From Porphyromonadaceae bacterium (GTDB lineage: Bacteria > Bacteroidota > Bacteroidia > Bacteroidales > UBA12481): DNA of 47,382 nucleotides. Of this stretch, positions 37,101 through 44,999 are shown in pieces. The position numbers and the translations under genes were made by a program. Every line of letters begins with the position of its first letter. Within the stretch, counting starts at the first letter, position 1. The stretch is from NCBI GenBank assembly GCA_007280905.1, contig QYQM01000134.1, positions 1 to 47,382 of the forward strand, written 5' to 3'. The notes below the pieces were generated by a model. The model saw only the letters and a program-made list of their open reading frames with translations. It did not search any database and had not been told where the DNA came from.

Positions 37101-37718
37101 TCAGGTTTTCAGGTTTAGCATGTTAGTGAGTGCTTCCCTGATGGTTTCTACCGCCAGGGGATATCCTGCCAGGTGAATGGATGTCACAAAATCCTCATGC
37201 CTCCGGCCAATCCGGTAATCAGGTTCCCGCACGGGATGTTTAAGGTATCGGCCTATAAATTCAGGGGTTTCGGATATATTCAGTACGGCATGATAGAATA
37301 CCATGGTTCTCTTCCGGTAAATCGATGAACCCAATATTTTTTTCTCCCCAATGGCAATATCGGAGATCCCTTTTTCAACCAGACCAGCAATACCAAGACT
37401 GGCCAAGGCTGATAGGAGAACGTTATTGATCCGCTTAAAATAGAACTGCGGATTATCCAGCTTTTCCGAAAAGAGCCTGACCGAAATCACAAGCGTCCGT
37501 GGGGTCAGAATGACCGTTTGTCCGCCTGATTGCCTTTTGTATACCGGAACCCCATCCAGATCTGCCAGGTCCATGTTAACCGCTGTCTCAGCCTGGTTGC
37601 TCTGGCCCAATACAATAACCGTTTCAGCCGGCTGCCATACCATAAAAGCATTAGCAACGGCATCGGGGTCAATCAGAGCCTGATCGGGCAAATTATAGGG
37701 GAGGGGGGAGGGTTTCAT
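37101..37718 (-). CDS. Lipoate-protein ligase family protein
   Basis: 205 residues of the biotin/lipoate A/B ligase fold: EKLDNPQFYFKRINNVLLSA, the QSGGQTVILTPRTLVISVRL segment (normally RRxSGGG-like) and EKKILGSSIYRKRTMVFYHA (lysine-containing catalytic loop). It is shorter than E. coli LplA, as in several Bacteroidetes proteins. Role: attaching lipoate or octanoate to E2 proteins. It lies 980 bp downstream of the dehydrogenase complex genes on the same strand, a likely functional link. Confidence 0.82.
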   Translation of the reverse strand: MKPSPLPYNLPDQALIDPDAVANAFMVWQPAETVIVLGQSNQAETAVNMDLADLDGVPVYKRQSGGQTVILTPRTLVISVRLFSEKLDNPQFYFKRINNVLLSALASLGIAGLVEKGISDIAIGEKKILGSSIYRKRTMVFYHAVLNISETPEFIGRYLKHPVREPDYRIGRRHEDFVTSIHLAGYPLAVETIREALTNMLNLKT

Positions 37719-37721
37719 GGT

Positions 37722-37771
37722 GGGCGGTTGTCGGTTATGGGTTGTGATTGTTGTGATTGTTGTGATTGTCA
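37722..37771. repeat. GGTTGTGATTGTT repeat, copy 3
   Basis: GCGGTTGTCGGTTATGGGTT followed by three consecutive GTGATTGTT units. It lies immediately upstream of the lipoate ligase gene. Confidence 0.65.
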
Positions 37772-37861
37772 GTTCCGCCAGTGCGCCCCCTCTCCCGTGA
37801 GCGTAGCGATCACACTCGCGCCCACACCCACTTCCCTCCTCTTTTCTTGAGCGGGAGCCTT

Positions 37862-37900
37862 GTCATCCCCGCGCAGGCGGGGATCCCGTCACGATACTCC
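37862..37900. repeat. TGTCATCCCCGCG palindromic repeat, copy near lplA
   Basis: TGTCATCCCCGCGCAGGCGG, then GGATCCCGTCACG. It matches the 7461-7485 and 44967-44996 copies, including the shared CCCSTTGACG-like right flank. Confidence 0.7.
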
Positions 37901-37993
37901 GAGGCCTTAGTCGTTTAGAACGGGGCCCCGACCTTCGCCGACGTGACAAGTGTCTTGGTCTCAACCCCCAGGGAGAAGTCTCTGGTCTGAAAC

Positions 37994-38013
37994 CCCCAGA
38001 CTGAAGTCTGGGG
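37994..38013. repeat. CCCCAGACT hairpin, with a decayed sister copy upstream
   Basis: CCCCAGACT (37994-38002) and AGTCTGGGG (38005-38013) make a perfect 9-bp stem with a GA loop. A related degenerate version lies at 37964-37986. Likely a dispersed Bacteroidetes hairpin repeat. Confidence 0.65.
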
Positions 38014-38118
38014 TTAGTCAAGAGGCATAGGGTCATTTTGTCCTTATTATTTGTTGTTTGAGATTTTCAGGTCGGTATGCTGTCATGGATTTGCTTTTCG
38101 GCACCTTTTGGCATGGGT

Positions 38119-38146
38119 ATCGTTTTGCTGATGTCAGCAAAACGAT
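38119..38146. ncRNA. 28-bp perfect hairpin in the 979-bp gap, possible structured RNA
   Basis: ATCGTTTTGCTGA (38119-38131), loop TG, TCAGCAAAACGAT (38134-38146): a 13-bp perfect stem. Beyond it, AATTATTCCT (38198-38207) and AGGAATAATT (38217-38226) form a second stem, and CCTCCGGT (38322-38329) with ACCGGAGG (38334-38341) a third. The 37719-38697 gap has no convincing gene, except that the + strand from 38365 reads DIYAEAIVTPTGGTGPGLQF, which resembles the start of a DUF4402-like domain. Confidence 0.35.
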
Positions 38147-38697
38147 CGAGAACATCATTGCCTGAGGTTTTGCGTTTTCTTTTCCATTTTATTATATAAT
38201 TATTCCTAAAAATAACAGGAATAATTGGTTTTGACTCATGGGAGTTATTGTTTTCGTTTGCTCAAAAGTGAATTGTTCAAGCTCTGCAGGCTTGATAAAG
38301 AATCGAGGTGGGTCATCGGGTCCTCCGGTTGGCACCGGAGGTTACTGAGGTTGGGCCCTTGCGGTCGCAGATATTTATGCAGAAGCAATTGTCACACCGA
38401 CCGGCGGAACCGGCCCGGGTCTTCAGTTTGGGGCCCTGATCCCACAAGAAATGAACTGGTACAAAGGCCCTACTTCACAACACTTGAATCTCCCACCTCA
38501 GAATTCAGAATTGGTCTTCGAATCCCTTATTTAACTCCTTTTCTCTCGCAAAGGCGCAAAGTCGCCAAATTGTTTATGCTAATAGCGTCTTGGAGACTTT
38601 GCGAGAAATATCTTTTAACTAAATAGTACCTTTTTAAGTTATTGGCTTTGGTGCTATATTGAAAGAATATTGCGGGACTCTAAATTCTTCCCTCCTT

Positions 38698-40044
38698 TTA
38701 CTTGTGAATCGGCTTATCCGCCGCATCCATTCCTGCCTCCAAAAATACCTCTGAGACAGTTGGGTGTGCGTGCATCGTGCGGGCAACATCGTAAACAGTG
38801 GCCTCAACCGACATAAAGGCGGCTGCTTCGGCGATGAGGTCGGTTGCGTTAGCTGCAATGATTTGAACTCCAAGTACTTCGCCGAGTTTTTTCCCGGACA
38901 GGATCCGGATCATTCCTTCAGCACTATCCTCGGCAAGGGCTTTACCGTTGGCCGACATGGGGAACTCCCCAATACGATACTCGATCTCCTTTTCCCGTAT
39001 CTCCCGTTCAGTCAATCCGATCTGGGCCACCTCCGGATGGGTGTAAATATTGATCGGACACCGTTTCATATCCATACTGCCCAGAACACCCTGCACGTGG
39101 TTTACGGCAAAAATGCCCTGAGCCGAAGCGGCATGAGCCAGATAGGACAATCCGTTCACATCACCGATGGCAAAAACTCCGGGAATTCTGGTCTCCAAAA
39201 ATTCATCAACCGGAATGAACCCGTGATCATCGCGGCTCAAATCAATATCCGACGGGGGCGCAATGCCATTCCGCCAGGAACAGTTGATCACTACATCATA
39301 CGGATTGTCAATGCCGTTTACCTGAAGCATATCATCGCCGGCCGATCCGATCTTACTGTTTTCAATGATCCGGATCCCCTGGCTACGGGTTTTCTTCAGG
39401 ATATATTGACGCAGATAATCATCAATACCAGGCAGTATATTCTCAACCGGACTGATCACGGTAATATTCTTGTCGATCAGCTGGAAGAACTGGGCCAGCT
39501 CGAGTGTGACCGGGCCGTGACCAACGAGAACGATTCGCTGCGGAAGCTCCTCCATATCAAGAAGATGCTCAACCTGGATCAATTTGCCTGCAGGTAGCTC
39601 TATGTCAAGCGGGGCAGGGTAGGAACCGGTTCCGATGAAAATATTCTTAGCTTCAAGCAGCCTGTTTTGTATACTTACCGAGTTTGGCGAGGTAATCCGG
39701 GCTTCACCCTTGATGACTTCAACACCGTTCTTTTTCAGTAAAAAATTCACACCGCCGGTCAGCTTGGTAACAATTTTGGTTGATCTCTTCTTGGCATTGG
39801 TCCAGTTGAAAACCACTTTCGACTGGTCAATTCCGTCGATACCTAAATTTTCTGCCGTCTTTATACGATTGTAAAATTTAGCACTCTCGATTAGTGCTTT
39901 GGTGGGTATGCAACCCCAGTTGAGGCACATCCCCCCAACCTCTTTTTTCTCAAGCAGGGCGGTTTTCATGCCGAGCTGTCCGGCACGTATGGCTGCAACA
40001 TAGCCTGCGGGACCGGCTCCTATAATAATCAGATCATATTCCAT
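38698..40044 (-). CDS. lpdA: Dihydrolipoyl dehydrogenase (E3)
   Basis: 448 residues. FAD motif GAGPAGYVAA near the N-terminus, redox disulfide GGMCLNWGC (Cys 40 and 45), NAD-binding VLVGHGPVTLELAQFF, second FAD motif VFAIGDVNGLSYLAHAA and the C-terminal HAHPTVSE His-Glu region. It reoxidises the lipoyl groups of the E2 encoded 26 bp upstream. GHGPVT replaces the usual GGGxxG in the NAD-binding motif, a detail that could affect cofactor contacts. Confidence 0.95.
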   Translation of the reverse strand: MEYDLIIIGAGPAGYVAAIRAGQLGMKTALLEKKEVGGMCLNWGCIPTKALIESAKFYNRIKTAENLGIDGIDQSKVVFNWTNAKKRSTKIVTKLTGGVNFLLKKNGVEVIKGEARITSPNSVSIQNRLLEAKNIFIGTGSYPAPLDIELPAGKLIQVEHLLDMEELPQRIVLVGHGPVTLELAQFFQLIDKNITVISPVENILPGIDDYLRQYILKKTRSQGIRIIENSKIGSAGDDMLQVNGIDNPYDVVINCSWRNGIAPPSDIDLSRDDHGFIPVDEFLETRIPGVFAIGDVNGLSYLAHAASAQGIFAVNHVQGVLGSMDMKRCPINIYTHPEVAQIGLTEREIREKEIEYRIGEFPMSANGKALAEDSAEGMIRILSGKKLGEVLGVQIIAANATDLIAEAAAFMSVEATVYDVARTMHAHPTVSEVFLEAGMDAADKPIHK

Positions 40045-40070
40045 AGAGAAAGGTTTTCAGTTGAACAAAG

Positions 40071-41381
40071 TTAACCGATTATTAATGAAACCGGATCGCT
40101 GAGATATTCCATCAACCGGTTCAGGAACCGGGCGACTTCTCCTCCATCTACCATCCGGTGGTCGATGGAAAGGCTTAAAGGCAGCAATGTTCCGGCAACT
40201 ATCTGACCGTTTTTAATCACGGGTTTCTCAACCAGCCGGCCGATTCCAAGGATCCCTGCCTGGGGATAATTGATCACCGGAACGGCATACAGGCCTCCGA
40301 TTGATCCATAATTAGTCAGGGTAAAAGTGCCATCCTTCATGTCTTCCATCGTAAGGGTCCGCTTTCGTGCCTTTTCGGAAATCTGATTCACCGCAATGGC
40401 TATATCTCTGATAGTCAATCGATCTACATTCCGGATAACGGGTACAACCAGTCCTTCTTCAGTATCTACGGCAATCCCAAGATGGTAATATTTCTTATAG
40501 ATCATCCGGCTGTTATCCAGATCCAGCTCCGCATTCAGCACCGGATGGCTCTTAAGTGCCAGTGCTGTAGCCTTCAGTATAAATGGAAGATACGAGAGCT
40601 TGATCCCTTCCTTCTCAAATTGCTCCTTGTATTTATAACGGATTCGGACCAGTTCTGAAACCTCAACTTCATCGAACACGGTCATGTGAGCCGCATTGTG
40701 TTTCGACTGGATCATATTCCGGGCGATAATCTTACGGATCTGGCTCAGTGGTTTAATTTCGACTTCAAGATCGTGACGAGTGACAAGTGACAAGCGATCC
40801 GGAACATCAGGATCGTGACGAGTCACGTCTATCTTCCCGACCTTGCTATAGTAATTCTCGATGTCGGACTTAATGACACGCCCGGCGGGACCGGTTCCGG
40901 GAACCAGGTTTATGTTGACGCCGAGTTCGCGGGCCATCGCCCGGGCGACCGGTGTGGCCAGCGCACGTCGCTGCGACCCGGGGGTCTCCCGGCGGACCGA
41001 AGCAGTTTCAGCCTCACTGCTGGCGGGAAGATAGGCTGAGCTGTCAGCTATTTCAAGGGTTCCCACAACACCTGCTCCTTCTTCTTTCACGGTTTCAAAG
41101 GCCGGCTTGGCTGCTTCGGCGATGGCATCGGCTCCATTAATACCCGGCATATCATATTCAACCAGCGGACTGCCAACGTGAATGGTTTCTCCGACATGGC
41201 CATAAAGGGCAGCAATGATCCCGGTTTTCGGCGAAGGAATATCCGTAACTACCTTGTCTGTTTCCATCTTTAACAGGGGTTGCCCCATTTCAACAGACTG
41301 GCCCTTTTCAACATACCATTCTGCAATGATCCCTTCATCGAGGCCTTCGCCAATATCGGGAAACTTGAATATATACCTCAT
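40071..41381 (-). CDS. Dihydrolipoyl acyltransferase (E2) of a 2-oxoacid dehydrogenase complex
   Basis: 436 residues. One lipoyl domain (1-75) with Lys43 in METDKVV, then a linker, a peripheral-subunit-binding domain (about 138-175: ATPVARAMARELGVNINLVP, GPAGRVIKSD), a second linker and the catalytic domain (about 205-436) with DHRMVDGGEVARFLN and its His near residue 412. The second linker contains VTRHDPDVPDRLSLVTRHD, encoded by two GTGACTCGTCACGATC-like repeat copies (40769-40793 and 40811-40827). E1 beta lies 4 bp upstream. Confidence 0.93.
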   Translation of the reverse strand: MRYIFKFPDIGEGLDEGIIAEWYVEKGQSVEMGQPLLKMETDKVVTDIPSPKTGIIAALYGHVGETIHVGSPLVEYDMPGINGADAIAEAAKPAFETVKEEGAGVVGTLEIADSSAYLPASSEAETASVRRETPGSQRRALATPVARAMARELGVNINLVPGTGPAGRVIKSDIENYYSKVGKIDVTRHDPDVPDRLSLVTRHDLEVEIKPLSQIRKIIARNMIQSKHNAAHMTVFDEVEVSELVRIRYKYKEQFEKEGIKLSYLPFILKATALALKSHPVLNAELDLDNSRMIYKKYYHLGIAVDTEEGLVVPVIRNVDRLTIRDIAIAVNQISEKARKRTLTMEDMKDGTFTLTNYGSIGGLYAVPVINYPQAGILGIGRLVEKPVIKNGQIVAGTLLPLSLSIDHRMVDGGEVARFLNRLMEYLSDPVSLIIG

Positions 41382-41385
41382 GAGA

Positions 41386-42363
41386 TCAGAATTTTACGGT
41401 TTTTTGAATCTCATAGAAGATTTTTTCCGGAGAGATCATATAATGGTGCTCACCCTTAGGCAACGGAACGATGGTATCGAAAGCGGTTACGCGTTTTGGC
41501 GGTGCTTGCAGATATAAAAATGCTTCTTCATTAGCTACTGCAATGATTTCAGAACCTACCCCGAAGGAGGTTGGTTCCTCGGCAACAAATACGATACGGC
41601 CGGTTTTGCGGATCGATTGGGCAAGTGTCTCTTTATCCATCGGATAAATGGTTCTCAGATCAATCAGCTCAACGGATATCCCGGCTTCCTTGAGTTTTGG
41701 CAGCGCTTTCTGAACTTCCCTCACCATCGCACCATAGGCTACAACGGTAACATCAGTCCCCGTAGTCACAACCCGGGCTTTGCCGATGGGGATTGAAAAT
41801 TTCTCTTCGCTGACTTCCTGTTTGATAGCCCGGTAGATTCTCTTGGGTTCCATAAAGAGGATTGGATCCTCCGATTCGATTGCCGAGATCAGCAAGCCTT
41901 TAGCATCAGCCGGTGTGGAAGGAATCACCACCTTTAAACCAGGGATCTGGGCATAAAGGGCTTCCATGCTTTCCGAATGATGTTCGAGGGCATTGATTCC
42001 GCCCCCGTAAGGAATCCTTACAACCACAGGCATTCCAATCCTCCCGCGGGAACGGTTTCGCATGCGGGACAGATGCGAAATGATCTGATTGAATGCCGGG
42101 TAAACAAATCCGCAAAACTGCATTTCAACAACCGGCCTTAAACCGGCTGCAGCCATACCAATAGCGGTACCTACAATGGCCGATTCTGCAAGCGGGGAAT
42201 CAAATACCCGATCGGCGCCATACTTTACCTGCAGGCCTTCGGTAACCCTGAAAACTCCGCCTTCAACCCCCACGTCCTCGCCGTAAACCACGATATCGGG
42301 ATCTTCTGCCAGTTTGATATCCAACGCGTTATTAATCGCGTTGACCATATTCATAATTTTCAT
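41386..42363 (-). CDS. pdhB: Pyruvate dehydrogenase-type E1 beta subunit
   Basis: I choose ATG 42363 (MKIMNMVNAINNALDIKLAE), not the further upstream in-frame start at 42423, because the family begins here and the longer form would overlap the end of E1 alpha. About 325 residues. Transketolase pyrimidine-binding domain (GEDVGVEGGVFRVTEGL, SPLAESAIVGTAIGMAAAGL, VRIPYGGGINALEHHSES) and a C-terminal transketolase_C domain. It closely resembles PdhB-type sequences of Gram-positive bacteria, so pyruvate is the likeliest substrate, with branched-chain 2-oxoacids as alternative. Confidence 0.92.
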   Translation of the reverse strand: MKIMNMVNAINNALDIKLAEDPDIVVYGEDVGVEGGVFRVTEGLQVKYGADRVFDSPLAESAIVGTAIGMAAAGLRPVVEMQFCGFVYPAFNQIISHLSRMRNRSRGRIGMPVVVRIPYGGGINALEHHSESMEALYAQIPGLKVVIPSTPADAKGLLISAIESEDPILFMEPKRIYRAIKQEVSEEKFSIPIGKARVVTTGTDVTVVAYGAMVREVQKALPKLKEAGISVELIDLRTIYPMDKETLAQSIRKTGRIVFVAEEPTSFGVGSEIIAVANEEAFLYLQAPPKRVTAFDTIVPLPKGEHHYMISPEKIFYEIQKTVKF

Positions 42364-42379
42364 ACTTATGGGCTGTTCT

Positions 42380-43468
42380 TTACGAATTTGATTCCTTCCA
42401 CTGCAGAAATTTCTCATGCTCAACCTGTTGTTTTCTTAGATCATCAGGCATTTCGGCATACATATATTTAAAAACATCTTCCAGCGGGTAGGCAGGTTGG
42501 CTTTCAGCCTCCACAAAAATCCGGTCAATCTCCGATCGATATTGGTCTTCCAGTCTTTTTTCGTCTTCTTCGTCTAACAAATCTTTGCCTACCAGGTAGT
42601 TTCTTAACCTTCTTAACGGATCTTTTCTCTCCCACGATTCTTCTTCTTCTTTTGATCTGTACTTGGTAGGATCATCGGAGGTGGTGTGTGCACCTTTGCG
42701 GTAAGTGACAGCTTCGATCAATACCGGGCCGTTTCCTGCCCGGCAGAATTCGGTGGCCTCCTGCAGAGTTCTCAACATCGCAAGAAAATCATTGCCATCA
42801 ACCTGAATCCCAGGCATTCCGTAAGCGAGCGATTTGATTGCAATGCCGTCGGAGGCCGTTTGCATCCGGAATGGTAACGATATGGCAAACTGGTTATTCT
42901 GGACCACGAAAATGACCGGCACTTTCCATACTGCTGCAAAGTTCAGGGCCTCATGGAAATCACCTTCAGAGGTGCCACCATCGCCCACAAACGCAAACAC
43001 CACTTCATCGAGTTTTTTGTACTTGATGGCATAACCGATGCCTGCAGCATGCGGCAGCTGTGAAGCAATCGGTACGGTAATCGGCAAGAAATGGTTTGCA
43101 TTGGGCCAGCTGTTTCCCACTTCATAACCCATGAAATAGAGGAAGGTATCTTTAAGTGTGGCTCCTTTGGCCAGCCAGGCGCCCATTTCCCGGAAAGCAG
43201 GAACCAGCCAGTCGTCGGTGCGGATAACCTGGGCGGTTGCCCCATGAATGGCTTCCTGTCCATAATTGGGCGGATAGGTGAAAATCCGGCCCTGCCGCTG
43301 GTAGCTCACCGTCATGTGATCGGCGGTGCGGGCAAAAAGCATATCATGGTAGGCCTTCACCAACTGGCTATCATCGATAACGGGCATGTGTTTATCAGAA
43401 ATAATCCGGCCATCGTCATCCATGATCCGGAACATCTTCTTTTTTGTCGCATCAAATTCCTTGAGCAT
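42380..43468 (-). CDS. pdhA: Pyruvate dehydrogenase-type E1 alpha subunit
   Basis: 362 residues, first gene of the E1alpha-E1beta-E2-E3 operon. The thiamine-diphosphate motif is GDGGTSEGDFHEALNFAA, followed by VPVIFVVQNNQFAIS, as in heterotetrameric pyruvate dehydrogenases. The conserved phosphorylation-loop-like segment RKGAHTTSDDPTKYRSKEEE is present. The start fits homologues. It follows pepT by 55 bp on the same strand, so read-through from pepT is possible. Confidence 0.92.
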   Translation of the reverse strand: MLKEFDATKKKMFRIMDDDGRIISDKHMPVIDDSQLVKAYHDMLFARTADHMTVSYQRQGRIFTYPPNYGQEAIHGATAQVIRTDDWLVPAFREMGAWLAKGATLKDTFLYFMGYEVGNSWPNANHFLPITVPIASQLPHAAGIGYAIKYKKLDEVVFAFVGDGGTSEGDFHEALNFAAVWKVPVIFVVQNNQFAISLPFRMQTASDGIAIKSLAYGMPGIQVDGNDFLAMLRTLQEATEFCRAGNGPVLIEAVTYRKGAHTTSDDPTKYRSKEEEESWERKDPLRRLRNYLVGKDLLDEEDEKRLEDQYRSEIDRIFVEAESQPAYPLEDVFKYMYAEMPDDLRKQQVEHEKFLQWKESNS

Positions 43469-43523
43469 CTCGATATGGGTTGTTGTAGGTTTCGAACAAA
43501 TTCATTCCCGTTTTGTTCAGGGA

Positions 43524-44747
43524 TCATGATGCGGCTAACCTCACAATGTTGACGATCACTTCGATAGCCTTTTCCATGGATTGAACCGGAATAAACTCAA
43601 ATCGCCCGTGATAATTATGGCCGCCGGTGAACAGATTCGGGGTTGGAAGCCCCATATAGGAGAGTTTTGATCCGTCGGTGCCACCGCGGATGGGAATGAT
43701 CAGCGGTTCCACATCTGCTGCCCTGATGGCTTGCGCTGCCAGATCTATAATATGGTATACCGGCATGATCTTCTCTTTCATGTTGAAATACTGATCGCGT
43801 ACAGATGCCTTAACCGTACCACCAGAATATTTCTTATTTAATTGTGCAGCAATTTCGGCCAGCAAATTCTTTCGTCCGGTAAACCGCTCAAAATCATGGT
43901 CCCGGATGATATAATCCATACGCGCTTTCTCAACTGTACCTTCGATGTGCGAGAGGTGAAAAAAACCTTCGTAACCTTCGGTTTTCTCAGGCCGGTCGTG
44001 CACGGGCAACATGGAATGCAGATCAACCGCCACCTGCAATGCATTGATCATTTTACCCTTTGCGGTACCCGGATGGACATTTCTTCCCTGAATAATAATA
44101 ACAACTGCTGCTGCATTGAAATTTTCGTATTCCAGTTCGCCAACCGGGCCTCCGTCAACAGTGTAGGCAAAATCCGCATTGAATTTCTTTACATCAAACA
44201 GATCAGCTCCCCGGCCAATCTCTTCATCCGGGGTAAATCCAATCCTGATCTTACCATGCGGGATTTCCGGGTGGAGGTTCAGATAATTCATAGCCTCGAT
44301 GATCTCAGTGATCCCGGCTTTGTCATCGGCCCCGAGCAGGGTGGTTCCATCGGTCACAATCAAATCCTGACCGGCATAATTCAACAGTTCAGGAAATTCA
44401 GCCGGGCTTAACCTGACCGAAGCCTTCGGATCAAGCAGGATATCGCCTCCGGTATACCCTTTGATTATCCGAGGTTGAACATCCTTGCCGGAATAATCCG
44501 GACTGGTATCGAGGTGTGCAATGAAACCGATGGTGGGGGTTTCCTTCGTAACATTGGATGCGACGGTAGCCATTATGTATCCGTTACGGTCGTGCGACAT
44601 CTCGGTGCATCCAATCTCCAGAAGGTCCGCTACAAGTAATCGGGCCAGCTCCATCTGACCTGAGCTACTTGGGCAGGTTGTTGATTTATTGTCGGATTGC
44701 GTATTTATCCGGGCATACCGGATAAAGCGTTCGGTAATAGAGTTAAT
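43524..44747 (-). CDS. pepT: Peptidase T (tripeptidase), with no standard start codon
   Basis: The M20-family tripeptidase, 407 residues if started at ATT 44747. Zinc-site motifs: IGFIAHLDTSPDYSG (His-x-Asp), LLGADDKAGITEII, FTPDEEIGRGAD, and TDGSKLSYMGLPTPNLFTGG with the last His in GGHNYHGRFE. The first ATG in frame (44654) would remove the conserved NSITERFIRYARINTQSD segment plus TCPSSSGQ that homologues begin with. That upstream frame is open back to TAG 44774 but has no ATG, GTG or TTG. Either ATT is used or the start was lost. Confidence 0.85.
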   Translation of the reverse strand: MNSITERFIRYARINTQSDNKSTTCPSSSGQMELARLLVADLLEIGCTEMSHDRNGYIMATVASNVTKETPTIGFIAHLDTSPDYSGKDVQPRIIKGYTGGDILLDPKASVRLSPAEFPELLNYAGQDLIVTDGTTLLGADDKAGITEIIEAMNYLNLHPEIPHGKIRIGFTPDEEIGRGADLFDVKKFNADFAYTVDGGPVGELEYENFNAAAVVIIIQGRNVHPGTAKGKMINALQVAVDLHSMLPVHDRPEKTEGYEGFFHLSHIEGTVEKARMDYIIRDHDFERFTGRKNLLAEIAAQLNKKYSGGTVKASVRDQYFNMKEKIMPVYHIIDLAAQAIRAADVEPLIIPIRGGTDGSKLSYMGLPTPNLFTGGHNYHGRFEFIPVQSMEKAIEVIVNIVRLAAS

Positions 44748-44796
44748 ATTTAGGATAGTTTTTTTGATAAGCTAAGATAGTAAAACTTGGCGGAAG

Positions 44797-44819
44797 AGTG
44801 ACAAGTGACGAGTGACAGG
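44797..44819. repeat. AGTGACA heptamer tandem repeat
   Basis: AGTGACA, AGTGACG, AGTGACA, GG in direct tandem, the same family as 18296, 34796, 40769 and 40811. It lies upstream of pepT, in the gap to rmuC. Confidence 0.7.
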
Positions 44820-44966
44820 TAAAGAATTCCAATTCAGAGTTCCGAAGTATAAGATCCAAGTATTTATGATGGAAGAATTTGCAACTTCATGATTACCTGA
44901 ATCTCGCACTTCGGAATTCGAAATTCTTCATTCGAATCTCTACATTTCTCCTTCCCTTGAGCCCTT

Positions 44967-44999
44967 GTCATCCCCGCGAAAGCGGGGACCCCTTGACGC
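44967..44999. repeat. TGTCATCCCCGCG palindromic repeat at the end of rmuC
   Basis: TGTCATCCCCGCGAAAGCGG, then GGACCCCTTGACGCT. The unit ends at the rmuC stop codon (44999-45001), which lies in the conserved right flank GCTACACTGAG. Confidence 0.7.

Noticed and set aside
38491-38512. tRNA-like TTCGAATCCC text
   Set aside because: No acceptor, anticodon or D-arm pairing is present around it; it is part of an intergenic AATTC-type repeat.
42364-42423. Longer E1 beta form starting at 42423
   Set aside because: It would overlap the end of E1 alpha, and the extra residues (MSMRNFCSGRNQIRKEQPIS) do not look like the family N-terminus.
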